Source: Acorus gramineus
Taxonomy: Eukaryota; Streptophyta; Magnoliopsida; Acorales; Acoraceae
DNA: 64,000 nt
Direction of reading: 5' to 3'
NCBI GenBank assembly: GCA_030737835.1
Contig: CM060851.1
Coordinates: 10,597,611 to 10,661,610 of the forward strand
In this document: piece after piece, positions 12,046 to 24,500 of the stretch
Layout: each line of letters opens with the position of its first letter
Position numbering within the stretch: position 1 is the stretch's first letter
The notes under the pieces: generated by a model
Told to the model about the DNA's origin: nothing
What the model saw: the letters and a program-made list of their open reading frames with translations, nothing else
The model's database searches: none
Program-made: the position numbers and the translations under genes

Positions 12046-12989
12046 GGGAAAAATCTATATAACCCCCTACAAACATTTGCAAATCTATATAACCCATCTT
12101 TTCCTTAAATCCAAATAACCACCACCCCCCCCCCCCGTAAACATAAACAAAGTGCAAATAACCCCTTGTGTTAGTTAAGTTAACCTATGATACTTGTCTA
12201 CCTTTCCCCAAAAATAGTTAACCTAGGATAAACTTGAGCTTAACCATGTGTACCCCCAAATCCAACTTCCCCTCCTTTCGTTTTTCTCCTCTGCAATCTG
12301 CAACTTCCCCAAATCCATCTAAGCGCCATTACTCCCTGCTGCCCTCACCTTCTGGCTCAACGCCATCCACCGGCGCCGCTGGTCCTGGTGGCACTCCTCC
12401 CAAGCCCTCTCTCCTTCTCATCTGTGGATTCCTCCTCCCAAGGCCCCTCTTCTTTTTCTTCTTCTTCTGCTGCTCTGCATCATCTTCTTCTTCTTCCTCT
12501 TCATATTCCTCTCCTCCTCCTCCCTCTCCCCCCTTCTCTCGGATTCTCTCAATCTCTCACCCTGCTCTCTCTCTCTCTGTCCAAATTTAAAGTTATGAAT
12601 TTTAAAGTTTAATTTAGGTTGTTTAATTTGGGAATTGAAGGAATGAAGAAAAATCGTTGAAATTATTTCAAGTAAATTTGGGGATTGAAGGAAGAAGAAG
12701 ATGCTTTGTTAAAGAGGGAGGGTAAATATGTAATTTTGAGGGGGATATTTGTGTTTTTCCTATTTTATAGGGGGTTATTTGAATTATTTCATTTTGCCTG
12801 GGTTAAGATAACGGAATATTCCAATTCTATCAGTGGTAATTTACCACAGGGAGTAGTTTGGCTTTTAGTTATGTTTGTGGGGGGTTATTTGGATTATGAG
12901 AAAAGGGAGGGGGTTATCTAGATTATGAGAAAAGGGAGGGGGTTATCTAGATTTTCATGTGTTTGTAGGAGTTTATATCTATTTTTCCC
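12046..12989. mobile_element. Mutator-like TIR element, non-autonomous (944 bp)
   Basis: The left end is GGGAAAAATCTATATAACCC and the right end is its inverse (ATCTATTTTTCCC). Both terminal regions repeat the word TATATAACCC/GGGTTAT several times. Flanking bases TATTGAAAA (12037-12045) and TATTAAAAA (12990-12998) form a 9-bp target duplication with one mismatch, the length made by Mutator-type transposases. The interior contains a GC-richer C/T-strand block (12240-12590) that may be captured host sequence. Confidence 0.72.
12234..12590 (+). other. possible captured sequence inside the Mutator-like element
   Basis: This block is open for 118 codons and changes from mixed composition (12240-12430) to a Ser/Pro/Phe low-complexity run encoded by CTT/TCC repeats. 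Its base composition differs from the AT-rich element ends. Mutator-like elements are known to pick up host gene pieces (Pack-MULEs). I do not recognise the protein, and the tail is too low in complexity to be trusted as coding. Confidence 0.3.
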
Positions 12990-13015
12990 TATTAAAAACT
13001 GTCTTGTGAATCTAA

Positions 13016-13333
13016 GGCCTCGTTTGGTTGCATGTTTGGGTGCGATTCTATTTTTTGAAAAGTTGAAAAGCTAAAATCGTGTAGTCAAACGGGACAGCTT
13101 TATTCAGAATCGGAAGCTGAATTCCTTTTAATTTTTTCCCTCGAAATCTGTGTTTTGAAAAGCTAAAAAACAACGCTTTTTGGTCGGAATCGATTTTTTG
13201 AATTGAAAAACAACTTTCTCTGTCAAACATCAACTGCTTTCAAATATTGATCCCTGAATTAAAAAAAAAAACATCCCAATAAAAGTCAAGGTCTAAAATC
13301 ATCTTAAAAAGCAGCTAAAATTCAAACGGACCC
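13016..13333. mobile_element. Tourist-like MITE (PIF/Harbinger type)
   Basis: The ends are GGCCTCGTTTGGTTGC and, inverted, GGGTCCGTTTGAATTT. Both sides are flanked by TAA (13013-13015, 13334-13336), the 3-bp target duplication of PIF/Harbinger elements. It is 318 bp long with no coding capacity. Confidence 0.82.
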
Positions 13334-13336
13334 TAA

Positions 13337-14679
13337 AATTTAGTTGTGACATAGATTATAATCCACATTGATTTTACAGTTTTAAGTTAAAGTAGAGAAA
13401 TGCACTTTATAATATAGAATCGTGTGTTTAAAATTGTAGATTGATTTTTTATGTCACAGTGAAATTTAAATTGATATAATACTTGTTTGATTCCATCTAG
13501 ATTGTAATCTAACCAAGCTGTTCTATCATTTTCTAATTCCACTTCTGATGGGAGGGACACCTCATAGATATATGTTACTTTTAAATATTTTTATATAAAG
13601 AATACATGATGTTTTGAAACTAAACAAAGGAAAATAAAACAAAATGAAACCAAAAAACATTTGATCGAATCACAGTAGAAGAGAGATTTACCATGGCATC
13701 AGTCAACTGGGTTCAGATCAGTGATCTTAATTTTATTTTATTTTCAATTTTTGGAATTTTGATTAAATACATGGCAAAGTAGTAAATTTAGTTGTTGCAT
13801 ATTCCCAAAATAATGAATGTGAAACTCTTGCATGCACAATGTATCTTATATGAGCTCAATGCTATTTATCTAATCAACCTTTACTAGTTTCAAGCTATAT
13901 TATTGATTGATAATGCCTTATCAATCTGTACTGGAACTGTACCCAGTTGATTTGGTAATGAATGATAGTGGTGGGGTTCGTACTTGTTTTTCCAAAATAA
14001 AATAAAATAAAAATAAATATTGATTGATAATGCCAATCTAGAACTCCTAGGACGGTACCAATTGTAGGGTTGAGCAACTCATAACTCATGGTTAACTCAT
14101 CTGGTCATAAATGTGCCTCAATTGTGATGATTTAAGAAGTCTTTTGTTTCACAACATTTTATTTCTACATAACAACATAGTGCCACATTAAGACAACGGA
14201 TTAGAAGAAAGTGAACATCAGTGTATGTATACATAAAAAATTTCCATGCACTGCCAAAGGTCAATGCTTTCAATTAAAAAATTTACTGAAATCATTTTAA
14301 ACATAATTACCATTCACATTAAAGCTTAATTTTCTCTTTCCATTAAAGGTGGGATCTCATGACATGAATTTTATTAAATAAAAAACTGGAAATATCTTGA
14401 GTCAAAACCATAAAGAGGAGATAATGAATGGTACCTCTTTAGAGCACTAATTGGTTGGGCCTTCCATGAGATTTTTTTTGAAGAAAATATTCAGATTACC
14501 CAAGATTTTATTAACAGGGGTAGTTTTCTTAACCATAAAGCAACAAACTCAACAAAAAAAATGTGAGTTTTGGATACACAAATCACCCTACAGACTCAAC
14601 ACTGCATAATTGGTTCCCCAATCTCTAATGATCATTTAAAGTAATTCCCACAGTTTTAGGAGACATATCCCCAATTTTC
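13337..14679. other. spacer without recognisable gene
   Basis: AT-rich sequence with a short near-duplicate phrase ATTGATTGATAATGCC at about 13902 and 14019. I see no supported exon. Confidence 0.5.
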
Positions 14680-15111
14680 ATCCCTGTTTGGTAGCGGAAA
14701 AGGTGGGGAATAGGGGGAAATAGAGCCCAAACACTGTTTGTTTGTAAGGAATAAGTGGGTATAATTATGCCATAATAGGTTAGAATAAGTTGTTATTCGT
14801 ATTCTAGGTCTTCCTGGAATTGTGTTGTTCCACCCAATCGATTCCATTAAAATAAAGGGGCCCACATGACTAATCACTATTATCACCTGTGTCACATGTC
14901 AAATCATTTTTTCACCTGCTTTTCCACATTTTATTTACCTTTTATCCACAACTTTTCCATGAACAACCAAACAACAAAAAATTTATTATTACGTTTTTCA
15001 ATGAGAATAACTTCAAACACAACCAAACAGAAATGACTTATTTTTTTTTATCTATATTGGAAAAGTTATCTATCCCGGAATTACTTACTTCGCTACCCAA
15101 ATGGCGCTTAA
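14680..15111. mobile_element. probable MITE with imperfect TIRs
   Basis: The left edge CCCTGTTTGGTAGCGGAAAAG and the right edge CGCTACCCAAATGGCGC are inverted matches around the CGTTTGG-like core of Tourist/hAT MITEs. Internal segments (GGAATAGGGG and ATTCCGGG-type words) also pair. The target duplication is unclear. Confidence 0.45.
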
Positions 15112-15506
15112 AGATCATGTCATTTGTAGATAACTGGAGCGATGCAATTGATAAAATAAAAGAAAGTCTTAAATTCCATTTTATTTAGTTAGTAGCATCT
15201 GGAGCCCTTATTCTTATCATTTTGCATTTTAAAACACGATTATGTCTTTTATGCTGGATGGATTGGATGAGATGCTATCGTCCCTGGTTGGAGTTATAAA
15301 ATCTATTTATTTGTTTCCCACAAAATTCATTGTTAAAGGATACGCTGAATTCTTTTCCACAAATAAACATAAACTTAAGAATAATTTTTTTTTAAAAAAA
15401 AAAAAACTAGGATATGTTTAACATGTTGTTCTCATCATATATAGCACTATTGAGTTCTGATTTAATTTTTAAAAATATTTCTGTGATCATGTTTATCATA
15501 TTTCAG

Positions 15507-18500
15507 ATAGAAGTGCTTGGAGTCTCTCTTCCTTGGAGTGGCATATTCTCTAATACAGGAGCTGGTGCAAGGTTTATTGAGCTTCTCCATAATAGCCCCG
15601 GAGGATCCAACCCTTTTCAAAGTGATTTGAATAACAATGCAGCAACAAACCCTTTTCTCTGTGATTCTGTTACTAATCAACCACTTGGCACATCTACATC
15701 GAATAAATCTCTCTCACAATCTTCTCCATCAAGTGGTGTTGTCAATAATGAAGTAGATCTTCTAACTGGAGACCTTTTGTTCTCACAATCCTCTTACGAG
15801 CCGGAGCTTTCAAAAACAACTGAAAGCACAGTTTCCTTGAATGGAGACTTGTTTGATTTCTTAGGAAATTCTGTCAGTGATGTGCATTCCACATTTGAGG
15901 ATCATAAACCATCTTCTCAAGAAGATACAATGTCAAAAGATTCTGGTGATGTCCAACATTACATAAATTGCTTTAGAGCAGTGTCGGTTGACCAAAAGGT
16001 ATCTTAATATATCCTAAACTATTTCTCTTATATTTACTTGGCATTATGGGCTTTAGTTATATTCTCCGTCCTTAATCTATATCTATTGACCATTTTTTTT
16101 TTTTTTTTGAGATTTTCGTCAAATTGGATCCCAACCTATGGATTGGCCTCATTGTTGTGCCTTTATCTTTCTTGTATATGTAAATATTACTAGGCAATAT
16201 GCTTTTTTGATGATTGTTTTTTTAAATGTTACCAGGCAATATGTTGTTGCAACTAAGTTGCATAAAATTTCATTTATTTATCTTGCTCTTTTTAAAGGAT
16301 TTAATATTCAATTTTATGGAATCAAAACGTCTCATGTTTCCATATTAGTTGGATTTTGCATTGCTTATTGTGGTATATTTTGTCGAGAACATTACGGTCT
16401 TTAAGATCCCATAAGTAAACGGTTTTTGTTTTTTTTCCTGCTAGACAAGGCCAACCAAATCATAAATATACATTGATACTTATGCATGGTCAGCACACCC
16501 CATGTTGGACGTTTGAGATTTCTAGATGCTTACCTTACACACTTGAAGCACTGAAGCAATGATTGATATTCGTTTGTACTCCTCATCCACCATGCTACAT
16601 ATATAATTTGGGAAATATCCATATAACCCCCTGTAAAACTGACTGAAATCCATATAACCCCCCGACTTTTCTTAAAATCCATATAACCCCTTGAAAATAC
16701 CTAGTAAATCCAAATAACCCCTGAATAAAATTTACGTTTACAGATGAAGAATATTTTGTGAATATTATGTTTGGTTAACCCTGATAGAAAACATTGTATA
16801 CTAAAAAAAACCCTACAATGTGTTAAAAATACGAAAAATCTTATATAAATAACGATTTAATCCCTCTGGATAGAGTTTTATAATATATCCAGAGTGGGTA
16901 AAATCGTCATTTTCATAGGATTTCTCATTTTTAACACATTGTAGTTGTTTTTTAGTGTATTGGGTTTTCCGTCAGAGTTAACCAAACGAAATATTCACAA
17001 AATATTCATCATCTATTAACGAAAATTTTACTCAGGGGGTTATTTAGATTTAGTAGGTGTGTTTAGGGGGGTTATATGGATTTTAAGAAAAATCAGGGGG
17101 TTATATGAATTTCGCTCATATTTCACGGGGTTGTATGGATTTTTCCCATATAATTTATGTACTGTATTGTAATGATGTGCATCTCCAACACTGCAAAACC
17201 ATTTCTCATCCATTAAAATCAAATATCTGTTTCAAGTTCTGTATTGGTGAAATAGTGGAAGTGAGTAGGGATCCATCCTGAATGGGACTGCATTAATACT
17301 CAATCCAAAATCTCAACTGTGTATTAGAAAGGATTGCTCCATATCTATTGGACATTCAAGTGAATCAACTTGACAGGTTTTGAGTTTGTTTACACTGCTA
17401 GGGGTTTTGTGGGATAGGCGAACACCCTTTGACTAGGTTGAATGGACATTGTTGGTATGCAGGGTGTTGTAAGATACTATTTAATTTACCAGTCATGTGG
17501 ACATTAGAAAAGATGATGCGGATGGACTAGTGAGAACTAACATACTTGAAGGTCGTGTGTGTCCTGAACTACAAAATTTTGAAGCTCTGAAAACATGGAA
17601 TTTCACAGTGCATTGAGTTTTTTTCCCCAATGTCTCCTGTTTCATGTGATCTTGAGTTTGGATGTAGAAAATGTGTGGTCCAGATGTAATTGTGTTGGCT
17701 AATTTCATTGTCAAAATATACGCCATTGTGTTTTCTGAGTGTTGGGTTGGCTCATTGAATAGAGATCATATATAGCCCAATTGAAGACATGAAGACCCCC
17801 TGAGTCACATTCTCATGTAAATTATATGTTCATCATTTACATCCATTTTATCTTAGGTAGTTGCTATGATATATATATATATATATTTATGAATACTTAG
17901 GTAAATTAGGATGTGCCGCCATGTTACATGGGTTGGATGGAGGGTTCCATTTTTTTTTTAGGCAACAGGCTTCTAGGCCAGGTACTTGTTTTGTAACGCA
18001 CCCACCTAGTGCCCGGTGGCAATCCAGGCCCTGATTCCCCTAGAGGACTACATACATATCATTCAGGGTGTTTCAAATTATGCATGCTTATTTTTCAGTT
18101 CAAAACTAATTGTTACAGTGAAGACAAATAGAAATTTTGCGTTAGAATGACATTGAGTTGTCTTCAATTGGACTTGGTGATATAAAATATCATCAAAATG
18201 AGATTATTCAGGAATGTACAATGAATGCTGAGATTATGCATTGTATTTTTTGGTAGTAGATCCATTAAAAAAAATGATTTTTTATTGTTCCAAAAGAAAT
18301 GATTCAAAAGATATGTATAACTAACACAATTATTGCATGAGGTCTGTCCAATGCTAAATGCAGAAGTCCAATGCACTTATTCATGATCTGGAATAATTTT
18401 CAACTCTGGTAGATATAGGCTTCAAGTAGACTAAGATATCATCATCATTATTATTTTTTACTCCCCTGTGATTTATTATTTATAATAGTGAAAAAATCAT

Positions 18501-21500
18501 TCAGGAGGGAGGTATAAAAGCCTAATCACCTAAAGCTTATTAAAATCAGATGAAGCTTCTAAAAGAGGGGGGAAATGGACCTCTAGAGAAGATCCCGTTT
18601 TCTTCAAATCCTTGTCCCTTCTGTATATTTTTGTTGATATAAGATATGCGAGGAAGCATACCTTAACAATCTGCATATATCTCTGATCTGTCTTGTCTTG
18701 CAGATTGTTAGATTTCCGGATTTCTTATCTCAATATTTATTTTAAAATCATCACATTTCTTTTTATCTAATTTACCTGATTGTCACTGATTCTATGGTGT
18801 ATTTGAACTATGAATTTTCAAAGAGTTGATTTTCTCAATCAGTTTGTTACATACTATTCTTAGGTGACACAGCTGGATTATATGGATGCAATGAAACTGG
18901 AAATTGAACGATTCCGTGCAAACATTTCTGCTGCTGGGAGGGATAGGGCTCTATTATCAATTGGCGTTGATCCTGCCACTATAAATCCAAATAAATTACT
19001 TGATGATGTCTACATGAGAAGGCTATGCAAACTTGCAAACACACTTGCAATTTTGGGACAGTCTGCCTTTGAAGATAGGATTACTTCTTCAATTGGTCTT
19101 GGGATAACTGCTGACAGTGTCATAGATTTCTGGAATATTATAGGAATTGGGGAAGTCTGCTTTGGCTCCATGTGTGAAGTGGGTTCTGAAACACAGCAAT
19201 CCACTTTGAAGTCCTCAGTTGCTCTTAAAGGTGTTTCTCCAAATTTTCTAGTGTGCTCTGAGTGTGAAAGGAGGGTTTGCAAAGTCTGCTGTGCTGGAAA
19301 GGGAGCTCTTTTGCTTGCTGGATTGAATTCGAAGAATACAATGAGCTTCAACAGTTCATCGAGCCAAAGTGGTTCAAGCCATGGTGGCAGAAGTGAAGGA
19401 TCAGCACCAAATTCTTCTTCTTTAGAAGATGGCGTTATTTGTAAATTGTGTTGTGATGAAGAAGTTCTTGACGCATTGGCTTTGGACTATGTTAGGGTCT
19501 TGAGTAGCTTGCGAAGAAGAGCGCGTGCAGATTGTTCAGCACAGAAGGCTTTGAACCAGGTTTTAGGACATTTTCCAAGTGACAGTACTTTTAGAAAAAA
19601 CAGAACGTTGGATGCTATTGAAGGAATAAATTCACACAAGTATCATATGAATTTTCTTGATGGGGAGGACTCACTTGCAGAATTTCCATTTGCAAGCTTA
19701 TTACATGCGGTATGACCTTTATTTATAATTCTTTTAGTTTTCAATTCTTTTGACAAATTGTATATCCTGTTCTTGTCCTTTTTAAATTTTAACTCATATG
19801 TTATTTATTTAAAATCTGCATCCCTGTATTTGAATCCTTGGTAAAAAAAAATGTAATCACTTTTTTTCATTTAATAACATGAGTTCTTTGATGTCATTGA
19901 AGTATATACTATATGTTTGTTTCGATTTTTATGAATTTTCATTTTACAAAAGAACACTCCTTTTATGAATTTTTAAATTATACAATAATTAAGTGTAGAG
20001 GTGGTTATACTATATGTTTGGAGATCAATTTACAAAGTTGTATTCTATTTTTGGGCAACATAATATGTTAACAGTTTCAAATTATATTAGTAAAACAAAG
20101 TTCCTTAACTTTCGGCATTGAATAGCTGATCATATTGTGTTGGACAGCTTGTGTGCTGTGTTGTTGTTGTTGCCGTTATTGTTTTCTTTTTTCTTTTTTT
20201 AGTGGTGGTGGTTTTTTTTTTTTTTTGTGGGGGGGGGGGGGTGGTTCTTGTGTGTGATTTGAATTTGGTTTCATGTTATTTCAGGGGAGATGCTTCACCT
20301 TCCCTTTCACTCTTGGTGTTTTCCATTTTATCTCAATAATTTGGGAAACGCCCCATTCTTTCTCCAAACAAAAAAAAAAAGGTTCCTTAACAAAAATTTT
20401 GCTAAGCACACTTTTTTTTTTATTGATATTGTGAAGACCTGAATGCCAATAACCTGTGAGTTGCTTTCCAAAATATGAGGCGTATTGGATATTATTATCA
20501 TGGGTGCACATTCTAAGGTAATAAATATCATGTAGAGTCAGATAATCAAGTACAAGTACATACTTCTTTCAAGTGTAGTAACCATGCAGCATGTTGACAA
20601 GCGGTTATGAAGTCATTGTCTACTGATTTTATCCAAGAATGGAATATATATATAAATTGTCATCTATCCTCTGTTTCTTTGGGATAGTGGTGAGAGATCA
20701 CCATGTTGTTTTTATTAAACAAATTGTGACTCCTACAAAAATGTGGCATTAATGACTTGCCTCCAAAGAAGAAAAAGGGAAAGAGGTGATGGGATATTTG
20801 AATAGGTCTAGTTTAATTTTTAAGATAGATTTTGAAATATCTTCTTTTAATTGATTGATGTTTTAGTTTTTTTTTTTTTTTTTTTTTTTTTGAAGAAAAG
20901 GTTGGCATTCGCCCTTGTATCAGATAGAAGAGGGAATGCCCAGGCAAGGGCTACAAAAACACTTGCCAAAAGAACAAAAACAGGAGATAAAATACAAAAT
21001 TAAAAGGACTTCCTGTAGGGAGAGGACTGGAGTAAAAGAGGATTCGACCAACCAGTATCCCTAGAGGAACCCCTATTGATCACAAGGATTAAACTACCCC
21101 AGCACACAAAAACGCCCTCCCCTCATCACCACCCCACCTGCCCCCGCACAAAAGCATCCCCATTCCATAATGAATCTCACCGCTCCCTCACAAATATTCT
21201 CCCCATACAGATAGCAACCACGGAACACCACGAGATTTCTAGTCAACCAAATGGACCATAGGACAGCCAGGATGTAGGATTGTGAAACCTTCGCGGCCAC
21301 ACTTCTATCTCCCACAACTTGAAGTTTCCTTCCCGACCTCCAGAGCTCCTCCAACGAGGCGAAGTTTCCATCCATTCCAGTCGCCAAACATAACCACCTC
21401 CATGCCTCTTTTGCTATAGGGCACAAGAGGAATAAGTGCTCCACCGTTTCCTCTGCTTCCCCACATAGGCCACATGCAAGATTGATGTTTGTTGACCACT

Positions 21501-24500
21501 TAGCCAAGTACGCCTTGGTAAGAATGCGCTCATGATAGACCAACCACATGAAGGTCTTTACTTTCAACGGAACATGGCATCCCCAAATTTCTTTGTGTTT
21601 CCGAGCAACTTGCGGAGCCCCTAGTCTTGAACGGCTCAACCACTCATAGCAGCTCCTCACACATAAACCATCAGTAGGGGCTGGTTTCCACACTACTCTG
21701 TCCCTCCCAGTCGGGACCACAAGAACCCCCTGTAACAATTCCAGTAGACCCAGGTAGTCTTCCATTTCGCTATCGTTCAAATTATGCCGAACCAGGACCT
21801 CCCAGTACCCATTATCACCTCGCCTCGACCAGAACTCACTAGCTACACCACCAGAGATCAATGCAATACGATGAATAGATGGGAATCGCACAGCCAGACT
21901 AGAGTCTCCTAGCCAGGTATCCTTCCAAAAATCAATGTTGTCGCCCGCCCCCAACTCTCACCGATTGATGTTTTAGTTGTTTCAATCTTTTTCAGAAAAT
22001 CAATTAATTATTTCATTTATCCTAACCATTCAAAAACATTATATATGCCATGCAAAACAAATATATGAATCACAAACAACCACATGCACACAAACAATCA
22101 ACCATACCACAATGACTCGGATTTTCCCTAATGGAAAAAGACTCGGACCTGTAAGAGAAATCATTATGGGAAGAGAATAGAGTTCTTATACATTTATGAT
22201 TAATATGCCACACTCGCTAGTCCTACATCCCACCAAGTTAAAGCAATTCCTCTCTTATCACTGCAGATTATTATTTTTCTCCTCTTCGTGATTTTCTTCA
22301 AATCCACAGAACCCTCTTTCCCTGTTTGGCTCACTCTTCTTGACCTCCGCAATAATCTCAGATGATACAGTCTAGATTAATCTCAGAGATCTGATTTAGG
22401 GAATTCATGATCTCTCACAAGAGAGGCTTAGGCTAGATTTTTAGGAAATATTCCACTCTTAATTTTTCTGGCAGACTTAATAGGTTTTTATATATAGGTT
22501 TACTGTTTCTTAAAAAAATCTGATTAGAACCCTTGCCACGTCGATCATTCGGACGAACCTCCCGATCTTTCAAACAAACATCTACTCAAACTCAGACCGC
22601 AATTGGCGGGATAGTCAGTTATGCCAGTCAAAACAAATTTTCAAAAAATCATGGATGCAGATTTGGTCATGATCGTTCTGATGATGATCCTTTTTTCACA
22701 ACTGATAGAGAACTGGTTTTTGAAAATCCATTTGTTTGGAACTTTTTCGAATAAAACGGTTCATCATCCAAACAGACATTTATGATTGCCTGGATGGAGT
22801 ACTGCGGGTACTCAATCCAAAACCTTTTCTTTAGTCTTTCAAAAAAAAATTCAAAACCTGTTTGATATACATCCAATTTTAACTTAAAAACATTTTAGAT
22901 CATTTTCAAAAACATATTCAAATCATTAAATAATTTTTTTTTAAGTACTTTGAAAATCAATGTTAAAACAAAATTTAAAATCAATGTGACTCATTTTTTG
23001 ACTTAGGGGATTACCTGGAGAGTTTGATCAATCCAATAAATGAATATGAGTCTGCAGTCATCTTTCAATCTCCTCTTCGATTGGCCCACACGACTTAACA
23101 ATTATATTCACTTTTAAATTTGTTTCGTCACATAAATTTGTTTTAAATTTGTTTTATATTGACTAGCAACTCCTTTTGGGAACAAATCTGAAAATTGAAT
23201 TGTTATTTCCTATGATTTTTTGCATACTAGAATAACTAGATCCTCATCCACATAGCTCTGAAATTATTGCATTTACACATACTAGATGTATTCACAGCTC
23301 AATTATATCACACACACAATAAATTAGAAGATGATCTGATAGACAAATCATCAAGACTTGTACTTGGTGTGTGAATAGATCAGTTGTAGATTGCATGTCA
23401 TTTATTCTTTTGTCACCTTTTTTTCTGTTAGTTGTACCTTGTATGATTTTATTAACACTATTAACTGTATTGAATACGCCAGTAACAACTCAGAAGCTTT
23501 TTTCCAAAAATAAAAAATAATAAAAACAACTCAGAAGCTTCTCAGATTTGTGATATTGATTAGCATTCTTGGCTTCAAACATGTCATTGTAATTGAATAT
23601 TATAATTGGACATGGAATAATATGTTTCTAGCACATTCAATACGAAACTTAATGAATTAACTAGTATGGATTGTGTCTAAATTTTCTGCTTTTCTCTTAT
23701 GAATCTGCAGGTTGAAACAGCAGTGGGATCAGCACCATTGCTCTCGCTACTGACTCCAGTTGATGGCACAGCAGATGATTCCTTTTGGAGAGCTCCTCCA
23801 AGTTTGTCCACAGTCGAATTTTCTATTGTTTTGGCTTCCCTATCTGATGTTTCAGGAGTTGTTTTGCTTGTTAGTCCATGTGGATATTCAATGTCTGACT
23901 GCCCTATTGTAAGTATGAGAAATTCTTTCCTTAATTTTTTTATTATTTATTATTTGTCCCTTTTTCGTTAGCTGGGATATATGACCACGTAATTTTACTA
24001 TGTGAGCAAAAATAGTTTATTGTGTTTCGAATGCTATTAATACTTACAAGAAGAGAAAATTACACGACACATCAGTAGATGTTGATATCACATCGGTTAT
24101 CTAATACCGACCTGCGTTGTGCTATGACATATAGGCTGTAAAACTAGGTTCTACATCACACTTTATGACCTGTTTCAGTCTTGATAGGCGTCTGGTCCAG
24201 AGGATTTCAGATTCAGTAAAACAATTGGTGTCTTGAAAATGGGATCTGTCATCCAATCAACTTCTGCCAATCCTAAAGTCAGTCCTCAAGGACACACATT
24301 TGCAAGATCCTTTTAGCTAGGATAATAAACTTTGCAATCTATACATGGCAGTCTGCATTACATTAGATCTCGCATACTTTGCCAGATATCGAGATATTTT
24401 GCAGTTTTTTAATATATCATCCACCATGTCTAAAATGTGTTTTGCTGGTGAGGATTTTGACATAAATATGTGAAGCAGGAGTATTCCTAAATTTGCAGTT

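Noticed and set aside
12234-12612. Ser/Pro-rich open frame as a host gene
   Set aside because: It lies wholly inside a TIR element with a target duplication and its second half is low-complexity CTT/TCC repeats.
20151-20531. Small frames rich in Val/Phe and their minus-strand partners in a SAC9 intron
   Set aside because: They are produced by T- and G-homopolymers and GTT repeats within an intron.
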